A stretch of DNA of 64,000 nt from Flavobacterium sp. CF108. Its GTDB lineage: Bacteria > Bacteroidota > Bacteroidia > Flavobacteriales > Flavobacteriaceae. The DNA lies in the NCBI RefSeq assembly GCF_900129795.1, contig NZ_FQWW01000002.1, positions 248,001 to 312,000 on the forward strand, read 5' to 3'. Shown in pieces: positions 35,675 through 44,072 of the stretch (positions are counted from its first letter, which is position 1; each line of letters begins with the position of its first letter). The notes under the pieces are model-generated. The model saw only the letters and a list, made by a program, of their open reading frames with translations, made no database searches and was not told the origin of the DNA. Made by a program: the position numbers and the translations under genes.

Positions 35675-36589
35675 ATGAAAACAACCTTTTATAGTAACGG
35701 AAAACTATTCATCTCTGGAGAATATTTAGTTTTAGATGGCGCAGATGCCTTTGCATTGCCAACAAAATTTGGTCAAAATTTAGTTGTTGAAGATGGCGAA
35801 GACCAAATAATAGAATGGAAAAGTTACGATTACGATAATAAGCTTTGGTTTGAAACTACGATTTCATTTGAAGAAGTCATAAATAATATTGTTTCTGAAA
35901 TTGAAACTGTAAAAACCACCTTAATTAATATACTTCACGAAGCATACGTTTTAAATCCCGAATTTATTCAAAAGTCAAAAGGATATAAGGTAACAACGAA
36001 TCTTACTTTTCCAAGAAACTGGGGATTAGGGACATCATCTACTCTAATTAACAATATTGCCCAGTGGACGAATATTAATGCTTTTACGTTGCTTAGAAAC
36101 AGTTTTGGAGGAAGTGGTTATGATATTGCCTGCGCGCAAAACAACACTCCTATTTTATATAGAATTGAAAATAATTTTGTTGAGCCGGTTATTTTCAATC
36201 CGGACTTTACAACAAACATTTTCTTTGTTTATCTTAATAAAAAACAAAACAGCAAAACTGCAATACATGCTTACAACAAGCACAAACAGCAAAATTTAGC
36301 AAAAAGTGTTCTTGAAAACAATAAAATAACACATGCCATTTTAAATGCTAAATCTCTAAAAGAGTTTGCACATGCAGTCGAAAAACATGAAATTCATTTA
36401 AGTAATATCATGGAAATAAAAACGATCAAAGAAATCGCTTTTCCTGATTTTAGTGGTACGGTTAAGAGTCTTGGTGCTTGGGGCGGCGATTTTGTAATGG
36501 TAATTTCTAAAGAAAATCCAAGAAATTATTTTGCATCAAAAGGCTATGACACAATACTAACGTATGATGAAATGATTTTACAAGAGTAA
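35675..36589 (+). CDS. GHMP-family kinase, probably of the mevalonate pathway
   Basis: 304 aa. N-terminal FYSNGKLFISGEYLVLDGADAFALP matches the opening of mevalonate/phosphomevalonate kinases. The glycine-rich phosphate loop reads NWGLGTSSTLINNI (GLGTSS), and the third motif is near GAWGGDFVMV. FGGSGYDIACAQ carries the catalytic Asp region. It follows HMG-CoA reductase, so it probably phosphorylates mevalonate or phosphomevalonate; which step it performs cannot be settled by eye. It is about 20 to 60 residues shorter than many mevalonate kinases. Convergent with a small unknown gene 21 bases away. Confidence 0.85.
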   Translation: MKTTFYSNGKLFISGEYLVLDGADAFALPTKFGQNLVVEDGEDQIIEWKSYDYDNKLWFETTISFEEVINNIVSEIETVKTTLINILHEAYVLNPEFIQKSKGYKVTTNLTFPRNWGLGTSSTLINNIAQWTNINAFTLLRNSFGGSGYDIACAQNNTPILYRIENNFVEPVIFNPDFTTNIFFVYLNKKQNSKTAIHAYNKHKQQNLAKSVLENNKITHAILNAKSLKEFAHAVEKHEIHLSNIMEIKTIKEIAFPDFSGTVKSLGAWGGDFVMVISKENPRNYFASKGYDTILTYDEMILQE

Positions 36590-36610
36590 TTATTTGATCA
36601 AAGAACTAAA

Positions 36611-37051
36611 TTAAAAATTTACTTTCTGATCACTAACGTGCTCTGCTTCCAGACGCCGAACTTTTTCGTTTTCCTGTTCGTTCGATTCGATAAGTGTATT
36701 GTGCAGACGTTCGGCCATTTTTTCTATACTATTCGTGATAGAATCATAAACCAATTCCATTCTGCGATGTTTTTCTTCTTTTACAGCTTTTAAAACATCT
36801 TCTACAAAAACCTTATCGTACTTTTCAGCCACAGAATCGCGAGTATTAGTAAGCCTGATCACATAGTCGTTACTTAATATAGTAACTTTAAAATGCTGTT
36901 CTTCATTGCTTAAATAATACTTACCTCCTAATTCATCAACATTGATGTCAGTACTGCTCACTTTTAGAAGTTCCGTAATTATTCCAAAAATATGATTCTC
37001 AATTTTAGAATAAACTTTAGGTTTTCTTCTCAGTAGATTAAACATAAACAT
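36611..37051 (-). CDS. Conserved-looking hypothetical protein, 146 aa
   Basis: ATG 37051 (MFMFNLLRRKPK) is preferred to a TTG at 37063; ATG 37045 is also possible. Mixed alpha/beta protein with a long C-terminal helix (about 100-146, FVEDVLKAVKEEKHRRMELV and beyond) with coiled-coil character. No signal peptide or membrane helix. I do not recognise a domain. It stands alone, convergent with the GHMP kinase, with a 280-base gap to the ppiD-like gene that holds only that gene's terminator. Confidence 0.65.
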   Translation of the reverse strand: MFMFNLLRRKPKVYSKIENHIFGIITELLKVSSTDINVDELGGKYYLSNEEQHFKVTILSNDYVIRLTNTRDSVAEKYDKVFVEDVLKAVKEEKHRRMELVYDSITNSIEKMAERLHNTLIESNEQENEKVRRLEAEHVSDQKVNF

Positions 37052-37274
37052 TAAACGCCCCAATTTTTAAAGTATTTGTTTATCATTCTCTTTCAGTTTT
37101 TATTTACAATTCGGCAAATAAAACATACCTCCTTATAACCAAAATTCCGACAAATTAACTGTAATATTTTGAATATCACAAATTTTTTGAATTATATTTC
37201 GATTATTCCCATATAGTTAAGAAAAACATATAAAGTATTTACTACAAAATAGTTATGAAAAATATTCAAAAAAG

Positions 37275-37308
37275 AAACCCGAAACATTCGATTGAATGTT
37301 TCGGGTTT
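37275..37308 (-). terminator. Terminator of the envelope cluster
   Basis: A perfect 15-bp stem AAACCCGAAACATTC/GAATGTTTCGGGTTT (37275-37289 and 37294-37308) with a 4-nt loop and a T-rich tail on the minus strand, 23 bases after the PpiD-like gene. The rest of 37052-37331 shows no other feature. Confidence 0.85.
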
Positions 37309-37331
37309 TCTATATAATTTATTTTACTAAA

Positions 37332-39440
37332 CTAGTAGTTGAATTGTAATCTGTTGTCTTCAATTTTAGCATTGTTTTTCAACGCTGGTAAAATTCTGCT
37401 TGCGTCTGATGCGCTTTGAGCTTTTACTTTAGCAACATATTCAGCATGATTTGCAATTGCAGGAGCTTTTACTGTGCTAATGTTTTTCACTACATAAACT
37501 CCAGTATTTCCTTCAATTGGAGCAGAGATTTTGTTAGCAGCTAATGCAAATGCATTTCCTACTACTTTTGGCTCTTGTCCAACTCCACCAGGTAAAACCG
37601 GATTTTCAAGAGTTACGTTTGTTGCTTGTTGTACTGCTACACCAGCGCTTTTTGCAATAGCTTCGATAGTTGAACCTGTCAATTTAGCTTTTAAAATTTC
37701 AGCTTTTTTCTTGTTTTTCAAGATTGGCTCAACGTAAGGTCTTGCCATTGTAACAGAAACTAAACCTGATTTGTTTTCGCTTTTGTATTGAGCAATTACG
37801 TGTCCAACGTTAGCGATTTCAAAACGTTTTACATCTCCTGTATTAGTTTCTTTATCAAATGCCCATCTTACAATGTTTCTTTGGTTTCCTAATGGTCCAA
37901 ATTGCTCATCCATAGCTCTTGCAGATATTGGAGCAGCAACTTTTAAACCTAATTCTTTAGCAGTAGCAGCAAAATCTTTGTCTGCAGCTTCCATTTCGAA
38001 TTTAGTAGCTAATGTAAATACTTTATCAGAAGTAGCTTCAGAAGGCTCAATTTTTTGAGCGATTGTAGCTAAACGAATTCCGTCTTGTTTGTCAGTAATT
38101 TTGATAATGTGGAAACCTAGCGGAGTTTCTACTAAACCAACTTTTCCAATTCCATTACTGAATACAAAATCACTAAATGGTTTTAATGCTGGCGGCAATT
38201 GATTTTGACTAAAGTAACCAACATCACCTCCTTGTTGTGCAGATGCATCATCAGAACTTGTAAAAGCAAGCATCATGAAATTATCCGGATTAGATTGAGC
38301 TTGAGCTAAAATTTCTTCTGCTTTAGCTTTTGCTTCTTCTTTAGTTCTTTTTTCTTTTGGATTTTGGGTTTGAGAACCTTCGTAACCAATTACAATTTGA
38401 CTTGCTTTTGCATTAACCCCAGCTTTAAACCCTAAAGATTTAGAAATAGCATAATATTTTCCGTATACATAAGGACCATAAATTGATCCGGCAGGTAAGC
38501 TGAATAATTTATCAGCATCTACTGCTGGTAAAGCATTTTTAGCAATATATGTAGAATCGTAAGGAACATCAGAATTTGCGTTTACAAATTCCCCAATGTT
38601 TGTTGCGCTTTTAAAACCTGGTAATGTATCGTTTTTACCTGTTTTTGCGTTGTATTCTACTCTACCGTTTAATAAAGAAGTTATTTTAGCTTTAATTTCA
38701 GCTTCATCTTCTTTCGAAGGTTTGTCTTCAACTAAAACGTATTGAATTTCACGAGTATCTTCTGCTTTGAATTTTTTCTCGTTTTTCTTCATATAATCTA
38801 CGATATCTGAATCAGAAATTTTTACTTCACTATCTTTAATAGAAGAATATAAAGCTCCGGCATAAGCAAAGTTTACTTTGTTAGCTTCCATTTCATACTT
38901 CAGCTTTCCTTCACTAGCAGTTGTATAAAGTCCAGATTTTATTAAAGTATTGTAAATTTGAAATTTTGCGTTTAATTCAGCATCTTTTTCTTTTGCAGTA
39001 ATAAATTGAGCTGCTTCAGGATTTGTTTTGATATAGTCTTTGAATTTTGTAACATCAAACATTCCTGCTGCGTTTAAAAACATAGGAGCTTTTCCAATGT
39101 TAGGATCTGCTTTTAAAACTTCAATTAAGTGTTTTTCACCAACTCTCAATCCTAATTTATCAAACTGAGTTGATAATAATGCGATTGAAACTTCTTGATC
39201 CCAAACTCTGTTTGCAGCTTCAGTGGAAGTAATTCCTTGACCACTTTTTTCAAGATTACTAACTTTAACTCTAAAGTCTTCAAATGAAATATCTTTTCCA
39301 TCGATGCTTCCTACATCTTTTGAACTTTGACCAAATGTTCCTCTAGTAAATAAATCTTGTATTATAAATGCAAATAATGCAAGTGCAATAACACCTATCA
39401 ATAGAGCTGAACGCTGTCTAATTTTTGCTAAAACTGCCAT
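37332..39440 (-). CDS. PpiD/SurA-like peptidyl-prolyl isomerase
   Basis: 702 aa. ATG 39440 (MAVLAKIRQRSALLIG) is preferred over an ATG 42 bases upstream that would add a leader unlike the family. A single membrane helix (about 12-30) anchors it in the inner membrane. A SurA-N-like helical chaperone region comes next, followed by a parvulin domain (about 330-450, ASQIVIGYEGS, then DVGYFSQNQLPPALKPFSDFV and ETPLGFHIIKI) and a second parvulin-like C-terminal region. It assists folding of exported proteins. A promoter match lies upstream, and it follows the CorC-like gene in the envelope cluster. Confidence 0.92.
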   Translation of the reverse strand: MAVLAKIRQRSALLIGVIALALFAFIIQDLFTRGTFGQSSKDVGSIDGKDISFEDFRVKVSNLEKSGQGITSTEAANRVWDQEVSIALLSTQFDKLGLRVGEKHLIEVLKADPNIGKAPMFLNAAGMFDVTKFKDYIKTNPEAAQFITAKEKDAELNAKFQIYNTLIKSGLYTTASEGKLKYEMEANKVNFAYAGALYSSIKDSEVKISDSDIVDYMKKNEKKFKAEDTREIQYVLVEDKPSKEDEAEIKAKITSLLNGRVEYNAKTGKNDTLPGFKSATNIGEFVNANSDVPYDSTYIAKNALPAVDADKLFSLPAGSIYGPYVYGKYYAISKSLGFKAGVNAKASQIVIGYEGSQTQNPKEKRTKEEAKAKAEEILAQAQSNPDNFMMLAFTSSDDASAQQGGDVGYFSQNQLPPALKPFSDFVFSNGIGKVGLVETPLGFHIIKITDKQDGIRLATIAQKIEPSEATSDKVFTLATKFEMEAADKDFAATAKELGLKVAAPISARAMDEQFGPLGNQRNIVRWAFDKETNTGDVKRFEIANVGHVIAQYKSENKSGLVSVTMARPYVEPILKNKKKAEILKAKLTGSTIEAIAKSAGVAVQQATNVTLENPVLPGGVGQEPKVVGNAFALAANKISAPIEGNTGVYVVKNISTVKAPAIANHAEYVAKVKAQSASDASRILPALKNNAKIEDNRLQFNY

Positions 39441-39471
39441 TTTAATTATCGTTAATTTTATATTCAGTTTG

Positions 39472-39500
39472 CGAAAATACAATTATCTAGTTAATAACAA
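39472..39500 (-). promoter_or_regulatory. Promoter of the PpiD-like gene
   Basis: On the minus strand TTG (39500-39498) and TATTTTCG (39479-39472) are separated by 18 bases. The -7 element has one mismatch to TAnnTTTG. It lies 31 bases before the ATG. Confidence 0.5.
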
Positions 39501-39548
39501 TACAACTAGCGTTTTATTTTGCACAATTTTTTTTAATTCTTTAAAAAT

Positions 39549-40808
39549 TCACTCTTTTATTGTCAATCTGACCAATTCAATTTTGTTGTTTGACGCCTGT
39601 TCTATAACGAAATGATACCTGTTAATTACAATCTTTTCGCCCTTTTGCGGAATTTCTTTGGTCGAATTTACAATAAATCCTCCTAATGTCCCGTAAGAAT
39701 CTTCCTCTGGAATCATCAATTTATAGGTTTCGTTTAAATACTCCACATCTAATCGTGTCGAAAACAAATACTTACCTTCTCCTAATTCCTGTTCGATCAA
39801 TTCTTCGTCTAAATCGTGTTCGTCTTCGATTTCTCCAAAAAGCTCTTCCACTATATCTTCTATGGTTATAATTCCCGAAGTTCCTCCGTATTCATCTAAA
39901 ACTACAGCAACATTTTTCCTCTTTTTAATTAAAAGATCTAAAGCATCTTTAATTAAAATGGTTTGCGGTACAAATTCAACGGTCATTAAAACCGATTTTA
40001 TAGTTTTTGGCTTTTTAAACAAATCAAATGAATGCACATATCCCACAATATCGTCAAGAGAGTTTTGACTTACAACGATCTTAGAATATCCGGTTTCAAT
40101 AAAAAGTTCTTTTAGATCTGAAACGGTCTCAAATAAATCTATTGAAACAATCTCTGTACGCGGCGTCATAATATCGCGCGCTTTTACGCCCGAAAACTCT
40201 AATGCATTCTGAAAAATCTGTATTTCTGAATCTACTTCATCATCATCTTCAACAGAATTCATTTGTTCTGTAATATAATTTCCAAGTTCTATTTTGCTGA
40301 AATACAATTGTACCTGATCGCCTTCTGTCTTGAAAAATTTTTTCAAAACAAAATCTGAAATCCAGATAAAAAACGTTGAGATATAATAAAAGAGTCGGTA
40401 GAAAAGATACGCCGGAACTGCAAAAGCCTTAATTAATGAATTGGCATAAATTTGAAAAAATACCTTCGGAAAAAATTCAGCTGTTATTAAAACTATAAAC
40501 GTTGAAATTAAAGTCTGAACCAGAATTGTTGTTAAATAAGAGAATTGAAATCCAAAACCAATTATCCAGTGAAGCACAACATCTCCCATATAAAACCCAT
40601 AAACTACGAGTGCTGCATTGTTTCCAATAAGCATTGACGCAATAAATTTTGAAGGATTTTGGGTAAGTTTAGTTAAAATTTGAGACAGAAAATTATCTTG
40701 TTTTTTTTCAATTTCAAGATAAATTTTGTTTGAGGAAATAAAAGCTATTTCCATTCCTGAAAAAAAAGCTGATAGTATTAAACATAATATTATAATACTA
40801 ATCTCCAT
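39549..40808 (-). CDS. CorC/HlyC-type membrane protein (DUF21 plus CBS)
   Basis: 419 aa. Four membrane helices form a DUF21 (CNNM) domain (about 1-190). It is followed by a CBS pair (about 205-325, ARDIMTPRTEIVSID and NVAVVLDEYGGTSGIITIEDIVEEL) and a CorC_HlyC domain (about 335-415, YLFSTRLDVEYLNETYKL). Family members are linked to Mg export or metal homeostasis; flavobacterial GldE has the same build, but I cannot say this is GldE. It starts 2 bases after the stop codon of the small membrane protein upstream, so it belongs to the coaX-lptC operon. Confidence 0.92.
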   Translation of the reverse strand: MEISIIILCLILSAFFSGMEIAFISSNKIYLEIEKKQDNFLSQILTKLTQNPSKFIASMLIGNNAALVVYGFYMGDVVLHWIIGFGFQFSYLTTILVQTLISTFIVLITAEFFPKVFFQIYANSLIKAFAVPAYLFYRLFYYISTFFIWISDFVLKKFFKTEGDQVQLYFSKIELGNYITEQMNSVEDDDEVDSEIQIFQNALEFSGVKARDIMTPRTEIVSIDLFETVSDLKELFIETGYSKIVVSQNSLDDIVGYVHSFDLFKKPKTIKSVLMTVEFVPQTILIKDALDLLIKKRKNVAVVLDEYGGTSGIITIEDIVEELFGEIEDEHDLDEELIEQELGEGKYLFSTRLDVEYLNETYKLMIPEEDSYGTLGGFIVNSTKEIPQKGEKIVINRYHFVIEQASNNKIELVRLTIKE

Positions 40809-40810
40809 TT

Positions 40811-41005
40811 TTACTGTTTTTTATTACGATCATCAAATCTCTTGGTAAACCTTCTTCTAAAGAAAAACATAAAAACCGCCATTCCGGCAATTAGAAAGCT
40901 TAACGGATAATTTACATTTCCTTCGTTCAGCTTTGTTACACCATCGTAAATAAAGAAAACTGCAAATGCTATGTAAACGTATTGTGTGTATTTTAAGTAA
41001 CCCAT
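40811..41005 (-). CDS. Small two-helix membrane protein
   Basis: 64 aa with two predicted helices (about 8-22 and 34-50) and a basic tail FRRRFTKRFDDRNKKQ expected in the cytoplasm. It begins 3 bases after the lptC stop codon and ends 2 bases before the CorC-like gene, so it is translated as part of the operon. The family is unknown to me. Tight packing between lptC and the CorC-like gene supports a real gene. Confidence 0.8.
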   Translation of the reverse strand: MGYLKYTQYVYIAFAVFFIYDGVTKLNEGNVNYPLSFLIAGMAVFMFFFRRRFTKRFDDRNKKQ

Positions 41006-41008
41006 AAT

Positions 41009-41569
41009 TTATAATTTATCATCGTTTGATTCAATTTCACCGCTTATTCGCTGTGAATTGATCACTTTAAAATCTTTGCTAAAATCAATTCCCTGCCCGT
41101 AAGAAACTCCTTTTGCATCTGTAAGCTTGAATTTTCTTTCGGTATAAAACCATTCATTTTTCTGGTCAAAGTACAATTGTTCTGTTTCCAGAACCTGACC
41201 TTCTTCTGATGTGATTTTAACTTTTCCCTGCAAATCAATTATACCAGTCGTTTTGTATGAAACGGCATAATTTGATCGTATAAAAGTACGCTTTTGTTTT
41301 TTATCATATAAAGTAACATCGAGTCCTTTAGGAAATTCTGTAAAAGGAAAGTCAAGATTAGAATAATCCAGCATTTTTGGACTTATCAAAACGCCCGTTA
41401 TTCTTCCTGAATCTGTATATTTAATATTTACAGTATCTGCATCACTCCCTGGTACGAACTCTGAGAAGTTAATTTTTTGAACGTCTTTAAAATTACTTTC
41501 GCATCCAAAAAACAGAGTCACAGCAAAAACTGTGACAACGTTTATAATATATCTCTTTGGTAAATTCAT
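41009..41569 (-). CDS. lptC: LPS export protein LptC
   Basis: 186 aa. N-terminal hydrophobic segment INVVTVFAVTLFFGC could be a lipobox (Cys23) in place of the plain membrane anchor of enterobacterial LptC. The rest is the beta-jellyroll of the LptC/LptA type (ITGVLISPKMLDYSN, DLQGKVKITSEEGQVLETEQLYFDQ, then EGQ-like repeats). LptC links the LptBFG transporter to the periplasmic LptA bridge in moving LPS to the outer membrane. Its neighbours in the operon are envelope genes. Confidence 0.88.
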   Translation of the reverse strand: MNLPKRYIINVVTVFAVTLFFGCESNFKDVQKINFSEFVPGSDADTVNIKYTDSGRITGVLISPKMLDYSNLDFPFTEFPKGLDVTLYDKKQKRTFIRSNYAVSYKTTGIIDLQGKVKITSEEGQVLETEQLYFDQKNEWFYTERKFKLTDAKGVSYGQGIDFSKDFKVINSQRISGEIESNDDKL

Positions 41570-41621
41570 CTGCCAAATGTAATAAATTGTGACGAGGTTA
41601 AAAAACCATGTAAGTTTAGGT

Positions 41622-42848
41622 TTAATTAAATTTACTCTTCACAAACCATCTGTCGTTAAACGAGAAGCCTACACTGAAGTTCATATAATTTTCCTGAACC
41701 AATCCAGCAGAAGTTGTTCCTCTTTTTCCAAATTCAACTCCAACATTTACATTTGAAAAAGTTCCTGTTATTGGGAATCCTGCTCCTAATGACATTCCAA
41801 CATCGTTGATTGATTCATTGTTTACTATTAAACCCAATTTTTCATATTTCAAACCTGCTCTATAGGTAATTCTGCTAAAGTAATTTGTAAATGAACTATA
41901 GTTTGGAATATAGTAACCTCCTACTGCATATTTGGTATACTTTTCATATCTAACATTTGACCTTGTGTTGTAATAATTGGCAAGCTGTCCAGTTCCCTGA
42001 AAAGCAAGTGTAGTTCCTACTAACCATTTTCTTGCCTCTCCAATACCTGCTCCGAAAGTTAATTTATTTGGAAGTTTTAATTTGGTGTCTACCGGATCTT
42101 CAGTTACTGCATCCGGATCTCCATCAACTTCAGTTATTCTTGTACTCACTGAATTTAATGTACTTCCAAAAGTATAGTTTAAACTAGTGTAAACGTTTAA
42201 CTTTTTTGTGATTTTAGTTTGATACATTGTACCAATATTAAAATTCACACCCGATAATTCAGATGTATTAGTTTCTCTGGTTGCATTTTGCACATCATTC
42301 ATAGCCTCAATTGTCGTTGTTGTAATCTTACCGAAATTGTACTGCAAATCTGCTCCAATATTCCACTTTGGTGTAATTTTATATCCTAAACCAAAGAATA
42401 CTCTATTAACACCACCTTTCCCTTCAAGCTGGCTGTTAATTTCATTTGGCCCAGTGTTAAAATCTGTAATTTTATAACCAACGGATGACAATGGAATCAG
42501 ACCGAAACCTGCTCCAAATTTGCCCATAGGAATTCCTAATGCCAAATAATCGAAAGTTGATCTTTGTGCTTTTGAGGATTCTGTGCTGCTTTTTATAGTA
42601 TTAGTTCCAAAAGTTCCTCCAACTGAAAAAGTAGTTTGACCCAGACTGGCATAACTTGCCGGATTTTCAATATTCAGGTGAATACTATCCTGTTCAACCG
42701 CAACTCCTGCCATGCTTCTGTTTTCAAGAGTTCCTTTAAATCTTGTATCTCCAATTCCGTAGAAAGAATATGGCGACGAAGTACCTTGCTGAGCAAATGA
42801 AACGAACGAGATAAGCAGACAAGCGCTTATTATAATTTTTTTAATCAT
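41622..42848 (-). CDS. Outer-membrane beta-barrel protein
   Basis: 408 aa with a signal peptide (ending VSFAQQ). Sequence is typical of a barrel with alternating strands (FGAGFGLIPLSSVGYKI, RVFFGLGYKITPKWNIGADL), similar in style to OmpP1/FadL-like proteins of Bacteroidota. The N-terminal mature part SSPYSFYGIGDTRFKG and ENPASYASL is common in such proteins. Its ATG overlaps the end of coaX by 8 bases (ATGATTAA), so it is translationally coupled. Role probably structural or transport; ligand unknown. Confidence 0.83.
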   Translation of the reverse strand: MIKKIIISACLLISFVSFAQQGTSSPYSFYGIGDTRFKGTLENRSMAGVAVEQDSIHLNIENPASYASLGQTTFSVGGTFGTNTIKSSTESSKAQRSTFDYLALGIPMGKFGAGFGLIPLSSVGYKITDFNTGPNEINSQLEGKGGVNRVFFGLGYKITPKWNIGADLQYNFGKITTTTIEAMNDVQNATRETNTSELSGVNFNIGTMYQTKITKKLNVYTSLNYTFGSTLNSVSTRITEVDGDPDAVTEDPVDTKLKLPNKLTFGAGIGEARKWLVGTTLAFQGTGQLANYYNTRSNVRYEKYTKYAVGGYYIPNYSSFTNYFSRITYRAGLKYEKLGLIVNNESINDVGMSLGAGFPITGTFSNVNVGVEFGKRGTTSAGLVQENYMNFSVGFSFNDRWFVKSKFN

Positions 42849-43575
42849 TGTCGATTTTATATTGAAATGTTTGGTTCAAACTTTCCAGAAGGAAATTTGA
42901 ATTGGCAAATATGGTATTTTTTAATCGTTTAGCCAAAAATTCTGCATCACCTCCCGTTAAAATTATTATAAAATTTGAAAAGTTCGACCGATATTCATCG
43001 ATAAAACCGTCAATCTCATAGACGAACCCATTGACAACTCCCGAATGTATGGCTTGTGCAGTCGAATTTCCTATATAGGAATCAGGGGCTTCTAAAGTCA
43101 ACAAAGGCAGTCTGGCTGTGAAATTGTGCAAAGATTCGTAGCGTAAACGAAGTCCCGGAGAAATCGCTCCGCCAAGATAATTATCATTTTCGTCGATAAA
43201 ATCGTAGGTTATGCAAGTTCCTGCATCAATTACTAATCTATTTTGCTTGGGAAATTGTAAAGTTGCTCCGGCAGCCAAAATCATTCTGTCTATTCCTAAA
43301 GTTTTTGGCGTTGCATATTTATTTGTGAAGGGAAAAATATCTTCATGGGTAAAAAAATGAATGTTGAGCTGATTTTCGAAAGCTAAAAAAGACTGTTTTT
43401 CGACATTTCCAACTGATGCGACAACCAAATCAGTGCAGTTTTGAAATTTTTCTAAAATTTTTGTAATTTTTTTTTCGAGTTCATTTTTCTCAAAAACAAA
43501 ATTCTCAAGAACAGTACTTCCCTCAAAGACAGCTGCTTTAATTCGAGTGTTTCCAACGTCAACCGCTAAAGTCAT
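42841..43575 (-). CDS. coaX: Type III pantothenate kinase
   Basis: 244 aa. ATG 43575 (MTLAVDVGNTRIKAAVF) is right for the family; a longer open frame upstream runs into the divergent tRNA promoter and is not used. ASKHA-fold motifs: DVGNTRIK phosphate 1, GIDRMILAAGA, VIDAGTCITYDFID, GGAISPGLRLRYESL and ILTGGDAEFLAKRL. It catalyses the first step of coenzyme A synthesis and is insensitive to CoA feedback in this class. It heads the envelope operon. A TATCTTCG element lies about 20 bases upstream on the minus strand, without a clear -33. Confidence 0.95.
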   Translation of the reverse strand: MTLAVDVGNTRIKAAVFEGSTVLENFVFEKNELEKKITKILEKFQNCTDLVVASVGNVEKQSFLAFENQLNIHFFTHEDIFPFTNKYATPKTLGIDRMILAAGATLQFPKQNRLVIDAGTCITYDFIDENDNYLGGAISPGLRLRYESLHNFTARLPLLTLEAPDSYIGNSTAQAIHSGVVNGFVYEIDGFIDEYRSNFSNFIIILTGGDAEFLAKRLKNTIFANSNFLLESLNQTFQYKIDND

Positions 43576-43628
43576 ATTTATTTTTTTACCCTTGCGAAGA
43601 TACGAATTGATTTTTTTAAAAAAATGTT

Positions 43629-43658
43629 TTGGATAAACGAAAAATGATTCTATCTTTG
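43629..43658 (+). promoter_or_regulatory. tRNA-Phe promoter
   Basis: TTG at 43629-43631, 19-base spacer, TATCTTTG at 43651-43658: a full match to the Bacteroidota consensus, 21 bases before the tRNA. Confidence 0.75.
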
Positions 43659-43679
43659 CACCCGCAATAAGCACCACAC

Positions 43680-43755
43680 GGTACCTTAGCTCAGATGGTA
43701 GAGCAATGGACTGAAAATCCATGTGTCCCTGGTTCGATCCCTGGAGGTACCACCA
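43680..43755 (+). tRNA. tRNA-Phe (GAA)
   Basis: 76 bases folding into a full cloverleaf: acceptor GGTACCT/AGGTACC, D arm GCTC/GAGC, anticodon stem ATGGA/TCCAT with loop CTGAAAA (anticodon GAA at 43713-43715), T arm CCTGG/CCTGG with loop TTCGATC, discriminator A, and an encoded CCA end. It has its own promoter and terminator. Confidence 0.97.
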
Positions 43756-43787
43756 AAACCCGAATAGTAATATTCGGGTTTTTTGTT
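43755..43787 (+). terminator. Terminator of tRNA-Phe
   Basis: A 12-bp stem AAAACCCGAATA/TATTCGGGTTTT (43755-43766 and 43771-43782), 4-nt loop, then a T run. The stem begins at the last base of the tRNA CCA end. Confidence 0.85.
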
Positions 43788-43807
43788 TTTAATATTTTCC
43801 TAAAATT

Positions 43808-43903
43808 TAACCGCAAAGAGCGCTAGGATTTACGCAAAGGTTCGCAAAGTTATTATTAAACTTTGCGAACCTTTGCGTTTTTTCTTTGTGTGCTTTGCGG
43901 TTA
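43808..43903. repeat. CGCAAAG inverted-repeat element
   Basis: A large imperfect hairpin. Outer arms TAACCGCAAAG/CTTTGCGGTTA (43808-43818 and 43893-43903) enclose perfect 20-bp inner arms (43832-43851 and 43859-43878) around a 7-nt loop. Each arm carries several CGCAAAG units. It fills the gap between tRNA-Phe and the MHS transporter; the remaining 43904-44072 shows nothing I can name. Similar CGCAAAG repeats occur in other flavobacterial genomes, as far as I recall. Confidence 0.7.
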
Positions 43904-44072
43904 GAGACTCTCCATCTCTTCTCTTTGTAAACTTTTGATTACCAAAAAACAGAAAGTTAATAATTAAAGTGATTTTGTTAAAAAAGTATCAACTGAATAA
44001 AAAAATATCCATTATATTCGTGAAATCGTATACTAGCTTTTCATTTATTATCAAAAACACAGAGCGTTTTTT

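Noticed and set aside
37256..37318. Short plus-strand frame of 20 codons across the hairpin before the PpiD-like gene
   Set aside because: It consists mainly of the terminator stem; no promoter or conservation argument supports it.
43576..43722. Upstream extension of coaX
   Set aside because: It would run through the tRNA promoter and into the tRNA; type III pantothenate kinases start at the Met before LAVDVGNT.
43680..43903. Integration site of a genomic island at tRNA-Phe
   Set aside because: No integrase, no direct repeat of the tRNA 3' end seen downstream, and the flanking genes are ordinary housekeeping genes.
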